Shown here piece by piece: positions 45,652 to 55,259 of a stretch of DNA of 64,000 nt; within the stretch, counting starts at the first letter, position 1; the number at the start of each line of letters is the position of its first letter. Both the position numbers and the translations under genes were made by a program. Source of the DNA: Calditrichota bacterium (GTDB lineage: Bacteria; Calditrichota; Calditrichia; RBG-13-44-9; J042). The DNA lies in assembly GCA_013150955.1 (NCBI GenBank), contig JAADJD010000020.1, forward strand, positions 62,001 to 126,000. The letters are read 5' to 3'. The notes under the pieces were generated by a model that had not been told where the DNA came from, ran no database searches, and worked only from the letters and a program-made list of their open reading frames with translations.

Positions 45652-45894
45652 ACGATACGACGTTTTAAAATTGCGTAACCTGAGAAGTGCTGTTTGACTG
45701 GCATCATCCGGTTGGCGATCCGTCTCAGTAAATCTCCGGGACACCGGGTGATTAAACGGATAGATCCCCACGCATTGCCAATCTTTTGAATTCTACACGA
45801 ACGTCTGTGCATCGAAAGAGACCGTTGCATTTTATGTCATATGGCGATATTGCTGGCCAAAAATGGCCGATCATTGCAACGCGAATAATACATT
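45652..45894. other. Intergenic stretch after gcvT
   Basis: About 240 bp with no convincing gene or structured RNA. A short palindrome (GGCCAAAAATGGCC) lies near 45,855 but has no U-run. Confidence 0.4.
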
Positions 45895-46130
45895 CAACCC
45901 AAATCATGCATTTCACTCAAATAAAGCATTAAACCGCGAATCCCGCGAATGAAGCCAAAAAATATCAATAAAATCACGAATAAACCTCGAAGCGAATTTT
46001 CATCCAGATCTAATCTAATGGATTTTATTTTTTTTATTTGTGTTCATTCGTGCAATTTGTGGTCTAAAGCATAATTTGGGTTTATTCGCGTGAATTCGTG
46101 TCATTCGCAGGCTAAAACAAACCTGAGTTC
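45895..46130 (-). repeat. Dispersed MITE-like repeat, full copy in inverted orientation
   Basis: Starts CAACCCAAATCATGCATTTC, has the arm ACCGCGAATCCCGCGAATGAA, the reversed core (TTTTCATCCAGATCTAATC, TTTTATTTGTGTTCATTCG), and ends with CATAATTTGGGTTTATTCG and a second arm GTGTCATTCGCAGGCTA. Same orientation as the copy at 10,992. It lies upstream of ftsK. Confidence 0.8.
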
Positions 46131-46220
46131 AATGGTGGTAAAATTCGGGACCCAAAAATTAACTTTTTGCAAATCCGCAAATTCATGCTTAAATTCAATT
46201 GAATTAAGTAATTATTTTTT

Positions 46221-48701
46221 ATGAGACAAGGACGCAAAAACCTGGTGTATTCGTCTTCCCGTAAAAAACGTTCCTCCACAACAAAAGGAGCCTCCAATCT
46301 GAAAAGAGAAATTGGAGGATTTTTAACCTTTTGCATGGGGATTTTGTTGTTTTTGGCGCTGGTATCGTACAATCCAGCGGATCCCGTTGGTTTTAGTGCG
46401 GCCGATCAAAATTATCCCGTGCACAATTTTCTGGGGATTCTGGGTTCCACCATAGCGGCACCCGTGTTTGAGTGGACGTTTGGCTACGCCAGTCTGGTGT
46501 TTGCGGCAATCATCATGTGGCTGGGTTTTTCACTCTGGGTGTCCTGGAACCGGCGGAGGGTGGTTCGCTACACGCTACTTCTGTTTTTCTGGGGCTATCT
46601 TGTGGGCATTGCATTGGCATTTCCTGGAGTATGGGAAAAAGGTACGGCCATTGCCGATTATTTTCCCGGTGGTTTTGTGAGCGGTTTCAGCGCAGTCATT
46701 CTGGTCAAATATCTGGGTAAATTTGCCGCCGGGTTCATCTGGCTGGTACTATTCATCAGCCTATCCGCGGCCACTTTTCGCTTCCCTCTGTCCGCCATTC
46801 CGAAGGGAATGGTTGCGGCCGGTGCCGGTCTGGGTGTACTGGCTTCAGCTGCTTTTCACGAAATGGGAAGCATCTTCCGGCGGGTAGGCGAGCTGCGGAC
46901 GGTTTTTCGCAGGCGAAAACGCTCCCGGATCCGCTCCCTGCCCGAACCCTCGACAACCCAGGCGAAGCCCGCACCAATCGAGGAAAGCGCCAGGGAACCG
47001 GCGAGCTCGTCTCCCGAGCCGGTGAAATCTCCCCCTGAAATCATTACCCAGGCGGAGGCCGGACGGGAAATAACCGAAACGCCAATCAAGCCACGCACCG
47101 TTCGTGTGGATGAATTTGGAAGCGTTGTGGATGGGGAGCCGGAGGAACAGGAACTGAAAAAGGATCTGGAAATTACCGAGGCCATTAAGGAGAAGGAGCT
47201 GGATTACGATTCCCTGGTACGCAATTCCATGCAAAAGTACCAGTTCCCGTCCATGGAATTACTGGAAGAGGGGCAGGCGGAGCAGCGGGTTCCTCGCGAG
47301 GAACTCATGGCCAATGCCAGTTTATTGGAGCGGACGCTGAGCCAGTTTGGTGTCAAAGCCACGGTGAAACGGGTTATCGAAGGGCCAGTGATTACCCTGT
47401 ATGCGGTAAAGCCCGCCGAGGGTGTAAAGATCAGCCAGATTGTGCGTTTAACCGATGACCTGGCACTGGCCATGCGCGCAAAAGGCATCCGGATGATTGC
47501 CCCCATTCCGGGAGAAGCGGCCATCGGCATCGAGATCCCCAATCGGCGGCCATCGACGGTTTATTTTAAATCCATTGTCCGTTCCGAAAAGTTCATCAAC
47601 GCTTCCGGACAGCTGATTCTGGGAATGGGGAAGACCATTTCCGGTGAGGTGTTTTGTGCGGATCTGGCCAAGATGCCGCATCTGCTCATTGCCGGTGCCA
47701 CCGGCTCCGGGAAAAGCGTGGGCATCAATACCATGATTGCCAGTCTGCTGTATCGGGTCCCACCCAGCGATTTGAAGTTTGTGTTAATCGATCCAAAAAA
47801 ACTGGAATTATCCCTGTATGCGAAGTTGAAAGATCACTATCTGGCCATTTGCCCGGAGCTGGACGAAATCGTCATTACCCATCCACAGAACGCGATTTTA
47901 ATCTTGCGCAGCGTGGTGAACGAAATGGAGGAGCGCTACGATAAGCTGGCGCGACTGGGCGTGCGGGATATCGTTTCGTTCAACAAGAAAGTGGAGGAAA
48001 TCCAGAAAGCGGGGGAAAAATCCACCGAATATCGCAAATTGCCGTATCTGGTGGTGATCATCGATGAGCTGGCCGACCTGATTCTTACCGCGGCGCGAGA
48101 AGTGGAAGAACCAATCACCCGACTGGCGCAAATGGCACGGGCAGTGGGCATTCATCTGATTGTGGCCACCCAGCGACCATCTGTGGATATTCTGACCGGT
48201 CTGATTAAAGCCAACTTCCCGGCGCGCATTTCCTACAACGTGGCCACCCGACACGATTCGCGGGTGATTCTGGATATGTACGGTGCCGAACAACTGATTG
48301 GTAATGGGGATATGCTTTTCCTTCCACCGGGCGTGGGAAAGCCCATTCGGCTGCAAAATCCATTGATTACCACAGATGAAGTGGAACGCATCATCCGGCA
48401 CATTCGGCGACAGCCCAAATTTCCTCCGTACAAACTGAAGCTGGTTCGCGAACGGACCAAAGATGGTCCCGGTTCGGTTAAAGCATTTGAACGCGATCAG
48501 TTATTTGAGGATGCAAAAGCCATTGTCATTCGCTATCAACAGGGATCCATCTCGTTGCTGCAGCGTAAACTGGGCATCGGGTATGCTCGTGCGGCGCGGT
48601 TGATTGATCAGCTGGAGGAAGCGGGGATTGTGGGACCGGGACAGGGGAGCAAAGCCCGCGATGTTCTGGTATCGTCTTTTGATGAGGAAAACAATAAATG
48701 A
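46221..48701 (+). CDS. ftsK: DNA translocase FtsK/SpoIIIE
   Basis: An 826-residue septal DNA pump that clears and resolves chromosomes during division. The N-terminal ~200 residues hold four to five membrane helices. A ~100-residue Pro/Glu-rich linker follows. The motor has Walker A 'IAGATGSGKSVGINTM' (about 490-505), Walker B 'LVVIIDELADLI', and 'VATQRPSVDILTGLIKANFP'. The C-terminal ~65 residues are the gamma winged-helix domain that reads KOPS sequences ('QGSISLLQRKLGIGYARAAR'). It is slightly shorter than E. coli FtsK. It is followed 10 nt later by lolA, a pairing also seen in E. coli. Confidence 0.96.
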   Translation: MRQGRKNLVYSSSRKKRSSTTKGASNLKREIGGFLTFCMGILLFLALVSYNPADPVGFSAADQNYPVHNFLGILGSTIAAPVFEWTFGYASLVFAAIIMWLGFSLWVSWNRRRVVRYTLLLFFWGYLVGIALAFPGVWEKGTAIADYFPGGFVSGFSAVILVKYLGKFAAGFIWLVLFISLSAATFRFPLSAIPKGMVAAGAGLGVLASAAFHEMGSIFRRVGELRTVFRRRKRSRIRSLPEPSTTQAKPAPIEESAREPASSSPEPVKSPPEIITQAEAGREITETPIKPRTVRVDEFGSVVDGEPEEQELKKDLEITEAIKEKELDYDSLVRNSMQKYQFPSMELLEEGQAEQRVPREELMANASLLERTLSQFGVKATVKRVIEGPVITLYAVKPAEGVKISQIVRLTDDLALAMRAKGIRMIAPIPGEAAIGIEIPNRRPSTVYFKSIVRSEKFINASGQLILGMGKTISGEVFCADLAKMPHLLIAGATGSGKSVGINTMIASLLYRVPPSDLKFVLIDPKKLELSLYAKLKDHYLAICPELDEIVITHPQNAILILRSVVNEMEERYDKLARLGVRDIVSFNKKVEEIQKAGEKSTEYRKLPYLVVIIDELADLILTAAREVEEPITRLAQMARAVGIHLIVATQRPSVDILTGLIKANFPARISYNVATRHDSRVILDMYGAEQLIGNGDMLFLPPGVGKPIRLQNPLITTDEVERIIRHIRRQPKFPPYKLKLVRERTKDGPGSVKAFERDQLFEDAKAIVIRYQQGSISLLQRKLGIGYARAARLIDQLEEAGIVGPGQGSKARDVLVSSFDEENNK

Positions 48702-48711
48702 GGAAGATCCG

Positions 48712-49371
48712 ATGAAGGGAATTCGTCACGTAGGAACGGTTGGTTTAATTACCATGCTCATTCTGGTTGCGGTGTCCACCAGTACGGCGGCAAAAATAGA
48801 TAAAATCATCTCCGCTGTTCAAAAAAAATACCGATCGCTACAAACGCTTAGGATTGAATTCCGCCAGATTAGCCGTTTTCAATTAACAAAAACCGAATCC
48901 GAGATTTACGGCACACTTTTGCTAAGTGGGAAAGATAAATTCCGCCTCGAAACCGAGGATCAGGTAATGGTCAGCAATGGGGAGACTTTCTGGCGGTACA
49001 ATAAACTGGATCAGCAGGTGCTAATTGATTATCCCAAAAAAGAGGATCAGGAGGTGCTTTTCCGCGATTTTTTATATGATATAAAGGATAAATATTTTGC
49101 GGAACTGGTCGAAGAAAAAAAGGATGGAAAGAAGAAAATTTTTGTGGTTAAACTTATTCCAAAAGAATCCGATCAAAGTTTCTTTACATCCATTAAAGTC
49201 TGGCTGGAGGACAAGAGCTGGAAAATCCGGCGGGTGGTTTACCGGGATTACAACGACAATGAAACGGAATTTCAGATCGAACACATGGAGCTTAACCCTC
49301 AATTCAGTCCTGCCACTTTCGAATTTGCGCCACCGGAAGGCGTGGAGGTGGTGGATCTCCGATTTGAATAA
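48712..49371 (+). CDS. lolA: LolA-family outer-membrane lipoprotein carrier
   Basis: A 219-residue periplasmic protein with a signal peptide (~1-26, ending 'STSTAA'). It has the LolA pattern: 'IISAVQKKYRSLQTLRIEFR', 'YGTLLLSGKDKFRLE', 'VSNGETFWRYNKLDQQVLID', and a hydrophobic-cavity beta sheet thereafter. LolA carries lipoproteins from LolCDE to the outer membrane. The ATG at 48,712 follows a GAGGAAG site and opens 10 nt after the ftsK stop, so the two are probably co-transcribed. Confidence 0.88.
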   Translation: MKGIRHVGTVGLITMLILVAVSTSTAAKIDKIISAVQKKYRSLQTLRIEFRQISRFQLTKTESEIYGTLLLSGKDKFRLETEDQVMVSNGETFWRYNKLDQQVLIDYPKKEDQEVLFRDFLYDIKDKYFAELVEEKKDGKKKIFVVKLIPKESDQSFFTSIKVWLEDKSWKIRRVVYRDYNDNETEFQIEHMELNPQFSPATFEFAPPEGVEVVDLRFE

Positions 49372-49467
49372 TTGCCCCCCAGGGAAGGGATTGCTACTGG
49401 AAAGTTTCTGAAGATGACCGTTCAGTGAAAATTAAACCGTAGGTGGTTAACAGAGAGGGCTTGAACC

Positions 49468-51753
49468 GTGGAGAACAACTTCGATTTTGAACAGGAAGAA
49501 CAGCAGATATCGCTGCAGGATTATTTACGCATCTTATATCGGGGGCGCTGGATTATTCTGTCTTCCTTTTTGATCGTCTTGCTGGCCACCGCCTATTTTA
49601 CGTTTACCACACCCCCCGTGTACGAGGCTTCGGCCAAAATTATGGTGGAAAGCCAGGGAACCATGGAGCGGGCCCTGTTTAATGTCAATTATTTTGGGAA
49701 TCAAACCACGCTGATTACCAATCAGGTGGAAATATTACGCAGCCGGGCCCTGGCCGAGCAGGTGGTGCGGACACTGGAAAGCGCTTCCTATCGGGATTCG
49801 CTGCAGATCTTTCAGCCCAATGATGAGGGCGAATACATGACCCTGCGTCAGCAGGTGACCTGGATTCAGCGGCACATGGAAGTTGCCCCCCATAAAGAAT
49901 CGGACATCATCGAAATCCGCTTCCAGGCCGGCAGCCCATTCGAAGCGGCCAAGATCTGTAATGTGATCGCCGAGACGTATCGGAAACTCAACCGGGAGTT
50001 TAACCGCTCCGAGTTTCGCGAGCTACGACAGTTTCTGGAACGACAGCTGCGGGAAAAAGGAGAAGAGCTGCGCAAATCTGAAGAAGCGTTGAAAGAATAT
50101 CGGGAAAAACAAAAACTGGTGTCGCTGGACGATGCCACCCAGGAATTGATCAGTCGGCTGGCCGAAACCCAGGCGCAAATGGAAGCCACCCTGGTGGAGC
50201 TGGAAGCGGCACTGGAGCAAAAGAAAAATCTGGAACGTCAACTGGAAGAGCGCAAAAAGGCCCTTTCTGTTGAAGTCACCCAGGTGGCCAGTCCCGTCTT
50301 GATGGAATTGCAGCGCGAATATGCCCGTAAGGTTTCCGAGAAAGTCACCTACGAGACTCTTATCGCTCAGGAAAAAGTGGATCCGCAGGTTTATCAGCTG
50401 AAATTGCGGAGCATGAACAATCAGATTAAGGCCATTCGTGAGCGATTGAAAGAGGAAGCCAATCGGATTGCAAACACCAGCATGATTGCGGATCCGCTGA
50501 TGATTGCCCAGAACCTGGTCAGTTCCATCCTGGAGCTGGAAACGCAGATTAAAGGGTATCGGGCCAAGATTGAGGCGTTGAGGGATCTGATCAACAAATA
50601 TGAAGCGCGACTGGCCCTGTTGCCGGGGCAAGCGCTGGAATTGGCCCGATTGCAACGGCAACTGGAGGTGGATCAGAACACCTACATTTTGATGACGGAA
50701 AAGCTGGAAGAAACCAAGATCTCCGAAGCCGGTCAAAAGGAGAACGTCCGCATTGTGGACATGGCCATCGAGCCGCTGTTTCCAATCAAACCGAAAAAGA
50801 AATTGAACCTGCTACTGGGTGCCCTGATTGGACTGGGGCTGGGCATCGGTTTAACGTTCATGATTGAATATTTTGACAATTCCATTAAGAATCCCGATGA
50901 ACTGGAGCGAATGGGCTTCCCCATCCTGGCCATCATTCCCGAAATTTCGACCAACGAAATTTCGAAGAAGATTTTCTCCAAGAACGGGGACTCCGGATTT
51001 GAATATGAAGAGGGGCGCCTTATCGAAACCCGATTGGTGACCCATTTCGATCCAAAATCGCCCATTTCCGAAGCATATCGGACGCTTCGAACCAATTTGC
51101 AATTTAAAAATATCGGAACCGGAACCAAGGCGCGGGCAGTTCTGGTGACCAGCTCAGCGCCCAAGGAAGGCAAGTCTACCACCGTGTCCAATCTGGCCAT
51201 CACCATGGCCCAGATGGGCAGTCGCACCCTGCTGGTGGATACCGATTTGCGCCGTCCGGTCATTCATTCCATATTTAATCTAAAAAAGGACAAGGGAATT
51301 ACCAATTACCTGCTGGGCAAGAATACTTTCGAAGACGTGGTGAAGCCCACCATTGTGGATAATTTGTTTATTGTGACCTCCGGACCGGTTCCACCCAATC
51401 CTTCGGAAATTCTGGCTTCCGACGGAATGCGGGAATTTATCCAGACGGCACGCGAGAATTTTGACATGATTTTGTTTGACAGTCCTCCCGTCATTGCCGT
51501 TACCGATGCGGCCGTCTTAAGCGCCTTTGTGGATGGCCTGGTGCTGGTCATTAAGGCGCATCAGACCCAGCGGGACGCCATCCGACGGACCAAACATCTT
51601 CTGGACAACGTGAACGCCACCATTCTGGGGTGCCTGCTCAACAGCGTGCAAATCGAAAAGACCTACGGTTCCTACTATTATTACTACTATTACCACTATT
51701 ACAACTATTATGGAGCCGACCTAAAGCGACGCAATCGATTGAAGATATTGTAA
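49468..51753 (+). CDS. Polysaccharide tyrosine autokinase, Wzc/ExoP-like, with Tyr-cluster tail
   Basis: A 761-residue inner-membrane bacterial tyrosine kinase controlling exopolysaccharide chain length and export. The Wzz domain starts after residue ~15 ('SLQDYLRILYRGRWIILSSF', membrane helix ~28-48). A long coiled coil (~190-430, e.g. 'LRQFLERQLREKGEELRKSE') fills the periplasmic part. The second helix is ~445-470 ('LLLGALIGLGLGIGLTFMI'). The kinase has Walker A 'SSAPKEGKSTTVSNLA' (~562-577) and Walker A' 'LLVDTDLRRP'. The tail packs twelve tyrosines into about 16 residues, then the basic KRRNRLKIL. Start is GTG. It heads a run with two nucleotide-sugar dehydrogenases. Confidence 0.94.
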   Translation: MENNFDFEQEEQQISLQDYLRILYRGRWIILSSFLIVLLATAYFTFTTPPVYEASAKIMVESQGTMERALFNVNYFGNQTTLITNQVEILRSRALAEQVVRTLESASYRDSLQIFQPNDEGEYMTLRQQVTWIQRHMEVAPHKESDIIEIRFQAGSPFEAAKICNVIAETYRKLNREFNRSEFRELRQFLERQLREKGEELRKSEEALKEYREKQKLVSLDDATQELISRLAETQAQMEATLVELEAALEQKKNLERQLEERKKALSVEVTQVASPVLMELQREYARKVSEKVTYETLIAQEKVDPQVYQLKLRSMNNQIKAIRERLKEEANRIANTSMIADPLMIAQNLVSSILELETQIKGYRAKIEALRDLINKYEARLALLPGQALELARLQRQLEVDQNTYILMTEKLEETKISEAGQKENVRIVDMAIEPLFPIKPKKKLNLLLGALIGLGLGIGLTFMIEYFDNSIKNPDELERMGFPILAIIPEISTNEISKKIFSKNGDSGFEYEEGRLIETRLVTHFDPKSPISEAYRTLRTNLQFKNIGTGTKARAVLVTSSAPKEGKSTTVSNLAITMAQMGSRTLLVDTDLRRPVIHSIFNLKKDKGITNYLLGKNTFEDVVKPTIVDNLFIVTSGPVPPNPSEILASDGMREFIQTARENFDMILFDSPPVIAVTDAAVLSAFVDGLVLVIKAHQTQRDAIRRTKHLLDNVNATILGCLLNSVQIEKTYGSYYYYYYYHYYNYYGADLKRRNRLKIL

Positions 51754-51774
51754 ATAGAAGGGAGAAGGGTTGAG

Positions 51775-53079
51775 ATGAAGATTACGGTAATTGGAACAGG
51801 GTATGTGGGATTGGTTGCCGGGGCATGTTTTGCCGAAAGTGGCAATACGGTAATCTGCATGGATAAAGATGAAAAGAAGATTGAGTCGTTACGGAAAGGG
51901 GAGATCCCCATTTATGAACCCGGTCTGGACAGCCTGGTAAAAAGGAATCTGGATAACGGGCGTCTTCGTTTTACCACGGATATTCGGGAAGCGGTGCAGT
52001 TATCGGATATTATTTTCATTGCCGTGGGAACGCCACCTGGAGAAGATGGATCGGCGGATTTGTCTCACGTGCTGGCGGTTGCAGAGTCCATTGGCAAACA
52101 CATGAATGGCTTTAAAATCATCGTCAATAAAAGTACTGTTCCTGTGGGAACGGCCGATAAGGTTCGGGAAACCATTGCCCGCGAGACCGATTTTGCCTTT
52201 GAAGTCGTTTCCAATCCCGAATTTTTAAAAGAGGGGGCGGCGGTGGATGACTTCATGTATCCGGATCGCGTGGTGATTGGTACCCGCAACGAGGAAGTGG
52301 CCGAAATCATGAAAGAGCTGTATTCCCCCTTCGTGCGGACCGGAAATCCCATTATTGTGATGGATGAACGCAGTGCCGAGCTTACTAAATATGCTGCCAA
52401 CTCCATTCTGGCCACCAAAATCTCGTTTATGAACGAAATCGCCAACTTATGCGATCTGGTCGGTGCGGACGTGGAAATGGTTCGCCGGGGCATCGGATCG
52501 GATAAACGCATCGGGTATTCGTTTATTTTTCCGGGAACGGGTTATGGCGGCTCCTGTTTTCCCAAGGATGTCCAGGCCATTATACGAACGGCGCGGGAAT
52601 ACAATTACCGTTTACGGATTCTGGAAGCCGTTCAGGCGGTCAACGAGGAGCAAAAACTGGTGCTGATCCCCAAGATATTGCGACACTTTAAAGGAGACAT
52701 TAAGGGTAAGACTTTCGCCATGTGGGGGTTGAGCTTTAAACCGCGGACCAATGACATGCGCGAAGCCCCGTCCATTTCCATTATGAAGAAATTGCACGAG
52801 CTGGGCGCCCGCGTACAGGCGCACGATCCGGTGGCCATACCGGAAGCCCGGCGATTGAAACTGGATCAGTATGCCACTTTTTTTGAAAACAATTACGACG
52901 CTCTGAAAGGAGCCGATGGTCTGATACTGGTAACCGAATGGCTGGATTACCGTGAACCGGATTTTGAACGTATCAAGGAATTGCTGAACACACCGGTCAT
53001 TTTTGATGGACGCAATATTTATTCACCGAAGAAACTGAAGAAAATGGGCTTTGCCTATTACGGTGTGGGCCGGCGGTAA
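51775..53079 (+). CDS. ugd: UDP-glucose 6-dehydrogenase
   Basis: A 434-residue enzyme making UDP-glucuronate for surface polysaccharides. The N-terminal Rossmann fold has '[20 protein letters not shown]'; the catalytic cysteine is Cys ~260 in '[18 protein letters not shown]'. Also visible are '[20 protein letters not shown]' and '[16 protein letters not shown]'. It starts 21 nt after the tyrosine kinase, as often seen in capsule loci, where the kinase phosphorylates and activates Ugd. Confidence 0.95.
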   Translation: MKITVIGTGYVGLVAGACFAESGNTVICMDKDEKKIESLRKGEIPIYEPGLDSLVKRNLDNGRLRFTTDIREAVQLSDIIFIAVGTPPGEDGSADLSHVLAVAESIGKHMNGFKIIVNKSTVPVGTADKVRETIARETDFAFEVVSNPEFLKEGAAVDDFMYPDRVVIGTRNEEVAEIMKELYSPFVRTGNPIIVMDERSAELTKYAANSILATKISFMNEIANLCDLVGADVEMVRRGIGSDKRIGYSFIFPGTGYGGSCFPKDVQAIIRTAREYNYRLRILEAVQAVNEEQKLVLIPKILRHFKGDIKGKTFAMWGLSFKPRTNDMREAPSISIMKKLHELGARVQAHDPVAIPEARRLKLDQYATFFENNYDALKGADGLILVTEWLDYREPDFERIKELLNTPVIFDGRNIYSPKKLKKMGFAYYGVGRR

Positions 53080-53103
53080 ACGCCGCTGCCTGGATCCCAT
53101 TTG

Positions 53104-53139
53104 AAGGGCCCTGAATATGGTTCAGGGCTCTTTCTTTTT
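53104..53139 (+). terminator. Intrinsic terminator after ugd
   Basis: The stem GCCCTGAA (53,108-53,115) / TTCAGGGC (53,121-53,128) is perfect, with a 5-nt loop TATGG, and is followed by TCTTTCTTTTT. The stem can extend by three more pairs at the base. Confidence 0.88.
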
Positions 53140-53196
53140 GGTCCGCTTCTGTGCAAAACTTCAATAAAAATAATACCTTTGTCTAAAGTTTGATTT

Positions 53197-53225
53197 TTGT
53201 CAAGACGAAGATAAACCAATAACAT
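53197..53225 (+). promoter_or_regulatory. Candidate promoter for the UDP-HexNAc dehydrogenase gene
   Basis: TTGTCA (53,197-53,202) and TAACAT (53,220-53,225) with a 17-bp spacer, ~50 nt before the gene and just after the ugd terminator. The context supports a promoter here; the consensus match is moderate. Confidence 0.35.
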
Positions 53226-53273
53226 ATATTCAGCGCTTGTTAAAACGATTAAAACTATGGAGAAATTGCCGTT

Positions 53274-54584
53274 ATGGAGTTATTACAAAAGATCAAGAAT
53301 CGTGAGGCCACCGTTGGAGTTGTTGGTCTGGGCTACGTGGGATTGCCCCTGATCCTGGAATTTATCGAAGAGGGATTTCCGGCCATCGGTTTTGACATCG
53401 ATCCGGAAAAAGTGGAGATGTTGAACGCGGGAGAGTCCTACATCAAGCACATCGGGCCAGACCGTGTGAAGAAGGCCGTGGAAGCGGGACGGTTCCGGGC
53501 AACAGATGATTTTAGCCAGCTAAAAGAGGCGGATTGTATTCTGGTTTGCGTTCCCACCCCGTTGAATAAATACCGCGAGCCAGATATTTCCTATATTGTG
53601 AAAACATCCGAAACGATTTCTCAGTATTTGCGCAAGAATCAATTGGTTATCCTGGAAAGTTCCACCTTTCCGGGTACCACCGAGGAAATCATGCGTCCCA
53701 TTCTGGAGCGATCGGGATTGACCTGCCATGAGGATTTCTTCCTGGCATTTTCGCCGGAGCGGGAGGATCCCAACAATCCAAAGTACACTACCAAAACCAT
53801 TCCGAAGGTGGTGGGCGCCAATCATCCCACGTCTCTGGAGCTGGCCAAGACCCTGTACGATCAGGTCATCGTAAAGACGGTTCCGGTCAGTTCTTCGCAG
53901 GCCGCAGAGGCCACAAAATTGCTGGAGAACATCTTCCGCAGTGTGAATATCGCCCTGGTAAACGAAATGAAAATCATCCTGGATCGCATGGGCATCGACG
54001 TATGGGAAGTCATCAACGCAGCGGCCACCAAGCCGTTTGGATTCATGCCGTTTTATCCCGGTCCCGGATTGGGCGGGCACTGTATTCCCATCGATCCATT
54101 TTATTTAACCTGGAAAGCCCGCGAATTTGATATCAACACCAAGTTTATTGAACTGGCAGGTGAAATTAACACCTTCATGCCTTATTATGTGGTGAATAAA
54201 CTGGTGGATGCGTTGAATGAACACCGAAAGCCCCTGAAAGGATCGCGTATTCTGATACTGGGCATGGCCTACAAAAAGGATGTGGATGATCTGCGCGAAT
54301 CCCCCACGCTGAAATTAATGGACATTCTGTATAAAAAAGGCGCGATTGTGGATTATAATGATCCTTTTATTCCGGAACTGTGGGAAACGCGACACTACAA
54401 GTTTAACAACAAGAGCGTGGATTTAACACCGGAGAATTTACGTTCTTACGATGCGGTGCTCATCTCCACCGACCACTCGGTTTATAACTGGGATGAGATT
54501 GTGGAGCATGCGCAGATTGTCATCGATACGCGGAATGCCACCCAGAATGTGAAACGCCATCGGGAAAAAATTTATAAGGCCTGA
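53274..54584 (+). CDS. Nucleotide-sugar dehydrogenase, WbpA/TviB-like (UDP-N-acetylhexosamine)
   Basis: A 436-residue enzyme of the UDP-glucose/GDP-mannose dehydrogenase family. It has the Rossmann motif 'VVGLGYVGLPLILEFIEEGF', the catalytic Cys ~270 in 'GPGLGGHCIPIDPFYLTWKA', and 'ILGMAYKKDVDDLRESPTLK'. The 'GHCIPIDPFYL' and 'AFSPEREDPNN' forms are typical of the branch that oxidises UDP-GlcNAc to UDP-GlcNAcA (WbpA, VipA/TviB) rather than UDP-glucose. The substrate remains inference. It is flanked by its own promoter and terminator, separate from ugd. Confidence 0.88.
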   Translation: MELLQKIKNREATVGVVGLGYVGLPLILEFIEEGFPAIGFDIDPEKVEMLNAGESYIKHIGPDRVKKAVEAGRFRATDDFSQLKEADCILVCVPTPLNKYREPDISYIVKTSETISQYLRKNQLVILESSTFPGTTEEIMRPILERSGLTCHEDFFLAFSPEREDPNNPKYTTKTIPKVVGANHPTSLELAKTLYDQVIVKTVPVSSSQAAEATKLLENIFRSVNIALVNEMKIILDRMGIDVWEVINAAATKPFGFMPFYPGPGLGGHCIPIDPFYLTWKAREFDINTKFIELAGEINTFMPYYVVNKLVDALNEHRKPLKGSRILILGMAYKKDVDDLRESPTLKLMDILYKKGAIVDYNDPFIPELWETRHYKFNNKSVDLTPENLRSYDAVLISTDHSVYNWDEIVEHAQIVIDTRNATQNVKRHREKIYKA

Positions 54585-54605
54585 GCCCACTTTTTTAAAA
54601 TGTTC

Positions 54606-54645
54606 AAAAAGCGGATTCGAAATAACGGATCCGCTTTTTTTGTTT
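54606..54645 (+). terminator. Intrinsic terminator after the UDP-HexNAc dehydrogenase gene
   Basis: AAAAAGCGGAT (54,606-54,616) pairs perfectly with ATCCGCTTTTT (54,629-54,639) across a 12-nt loop, followed by a T-rich run. The A-rich 5' side means it could act in both directions. Confidence 0.9.
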
Positions 54646-54787
54646 GTTCTGGGGGGATATTTACCGGTCAGGGCGCAACGTGTTGGATATCGGAGCATAT
54701 GGGAATGGAGATTGATGGAGGCAGAATTGGCAAAAAGAACGTGCCCGCACGGGGCGAATACCCGTACGCGCATTTTAAACTTGGATC

Positions 54788-55030
54788 TTTCATTCGCCCA
54801 CGAATCACACGAATTCACACGAAGAAAAATCATCAGGTACATTGGATCATGTCTGGATAAGCCCAGATTATGCAATCGCCTACGAATGACACGAATGAAC
54901 ACAAATCAAAATAACCAAATACATTAGTTCAGAAACTGGATGAAAACTTGTTTTGGGGTATATTCGCGATTTTGTGGGTATGGTTTGGTTTCACCCGTGT
55001 GATTTGCGGTTTCATGCATCATTCAGGTAA
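54788..55030 (+). repeat. Dispersed MITE-like repeat with duplicated left part
   Basis: A truncated unit (CCCACGAATCACACGAATTC to GTACATTGGATCATGTCTGG) is followed by a full one starting AGCCCAGATTATGCAATCG, CCTACGAATGACACGAATGA, and the core ending CGCGATTTTGTGGGTATGG, with the right arm TTTCACCCGTGTGATTTGCG. The core is nearly identical to that at 33,670. The 230 bp from here to tamB hold no recognisable gene. Confidence 0.8.
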
Positions 55031-55259
55031 AAATTTGCAATTTCGGTCACCAATCCCGGTCGATCTGCAGGAAACAAATCCGGCGCTCTGGAAGTCGATC
55101 TGGAAGGAAAGAAAATTGTGCAAAGGCGTAACCGGGCGGAATCAGTCTATACGCATCACTCTGGAAATAATCCCATCGGGCAAAGCGGTATTGGGCAGTA
55201 AAAATCTTTTTTCACTTCTTGATTTCGCCTAAATTCCTTACTAAAAATATCCGTAAGCC

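Noticed and set aside
54600-54927. Overlapping short frames across the terminator and dispersed repeat
   Set aside because: They run through a clear intrinsic terminator hairpin and repeat arms, so they are not genes.
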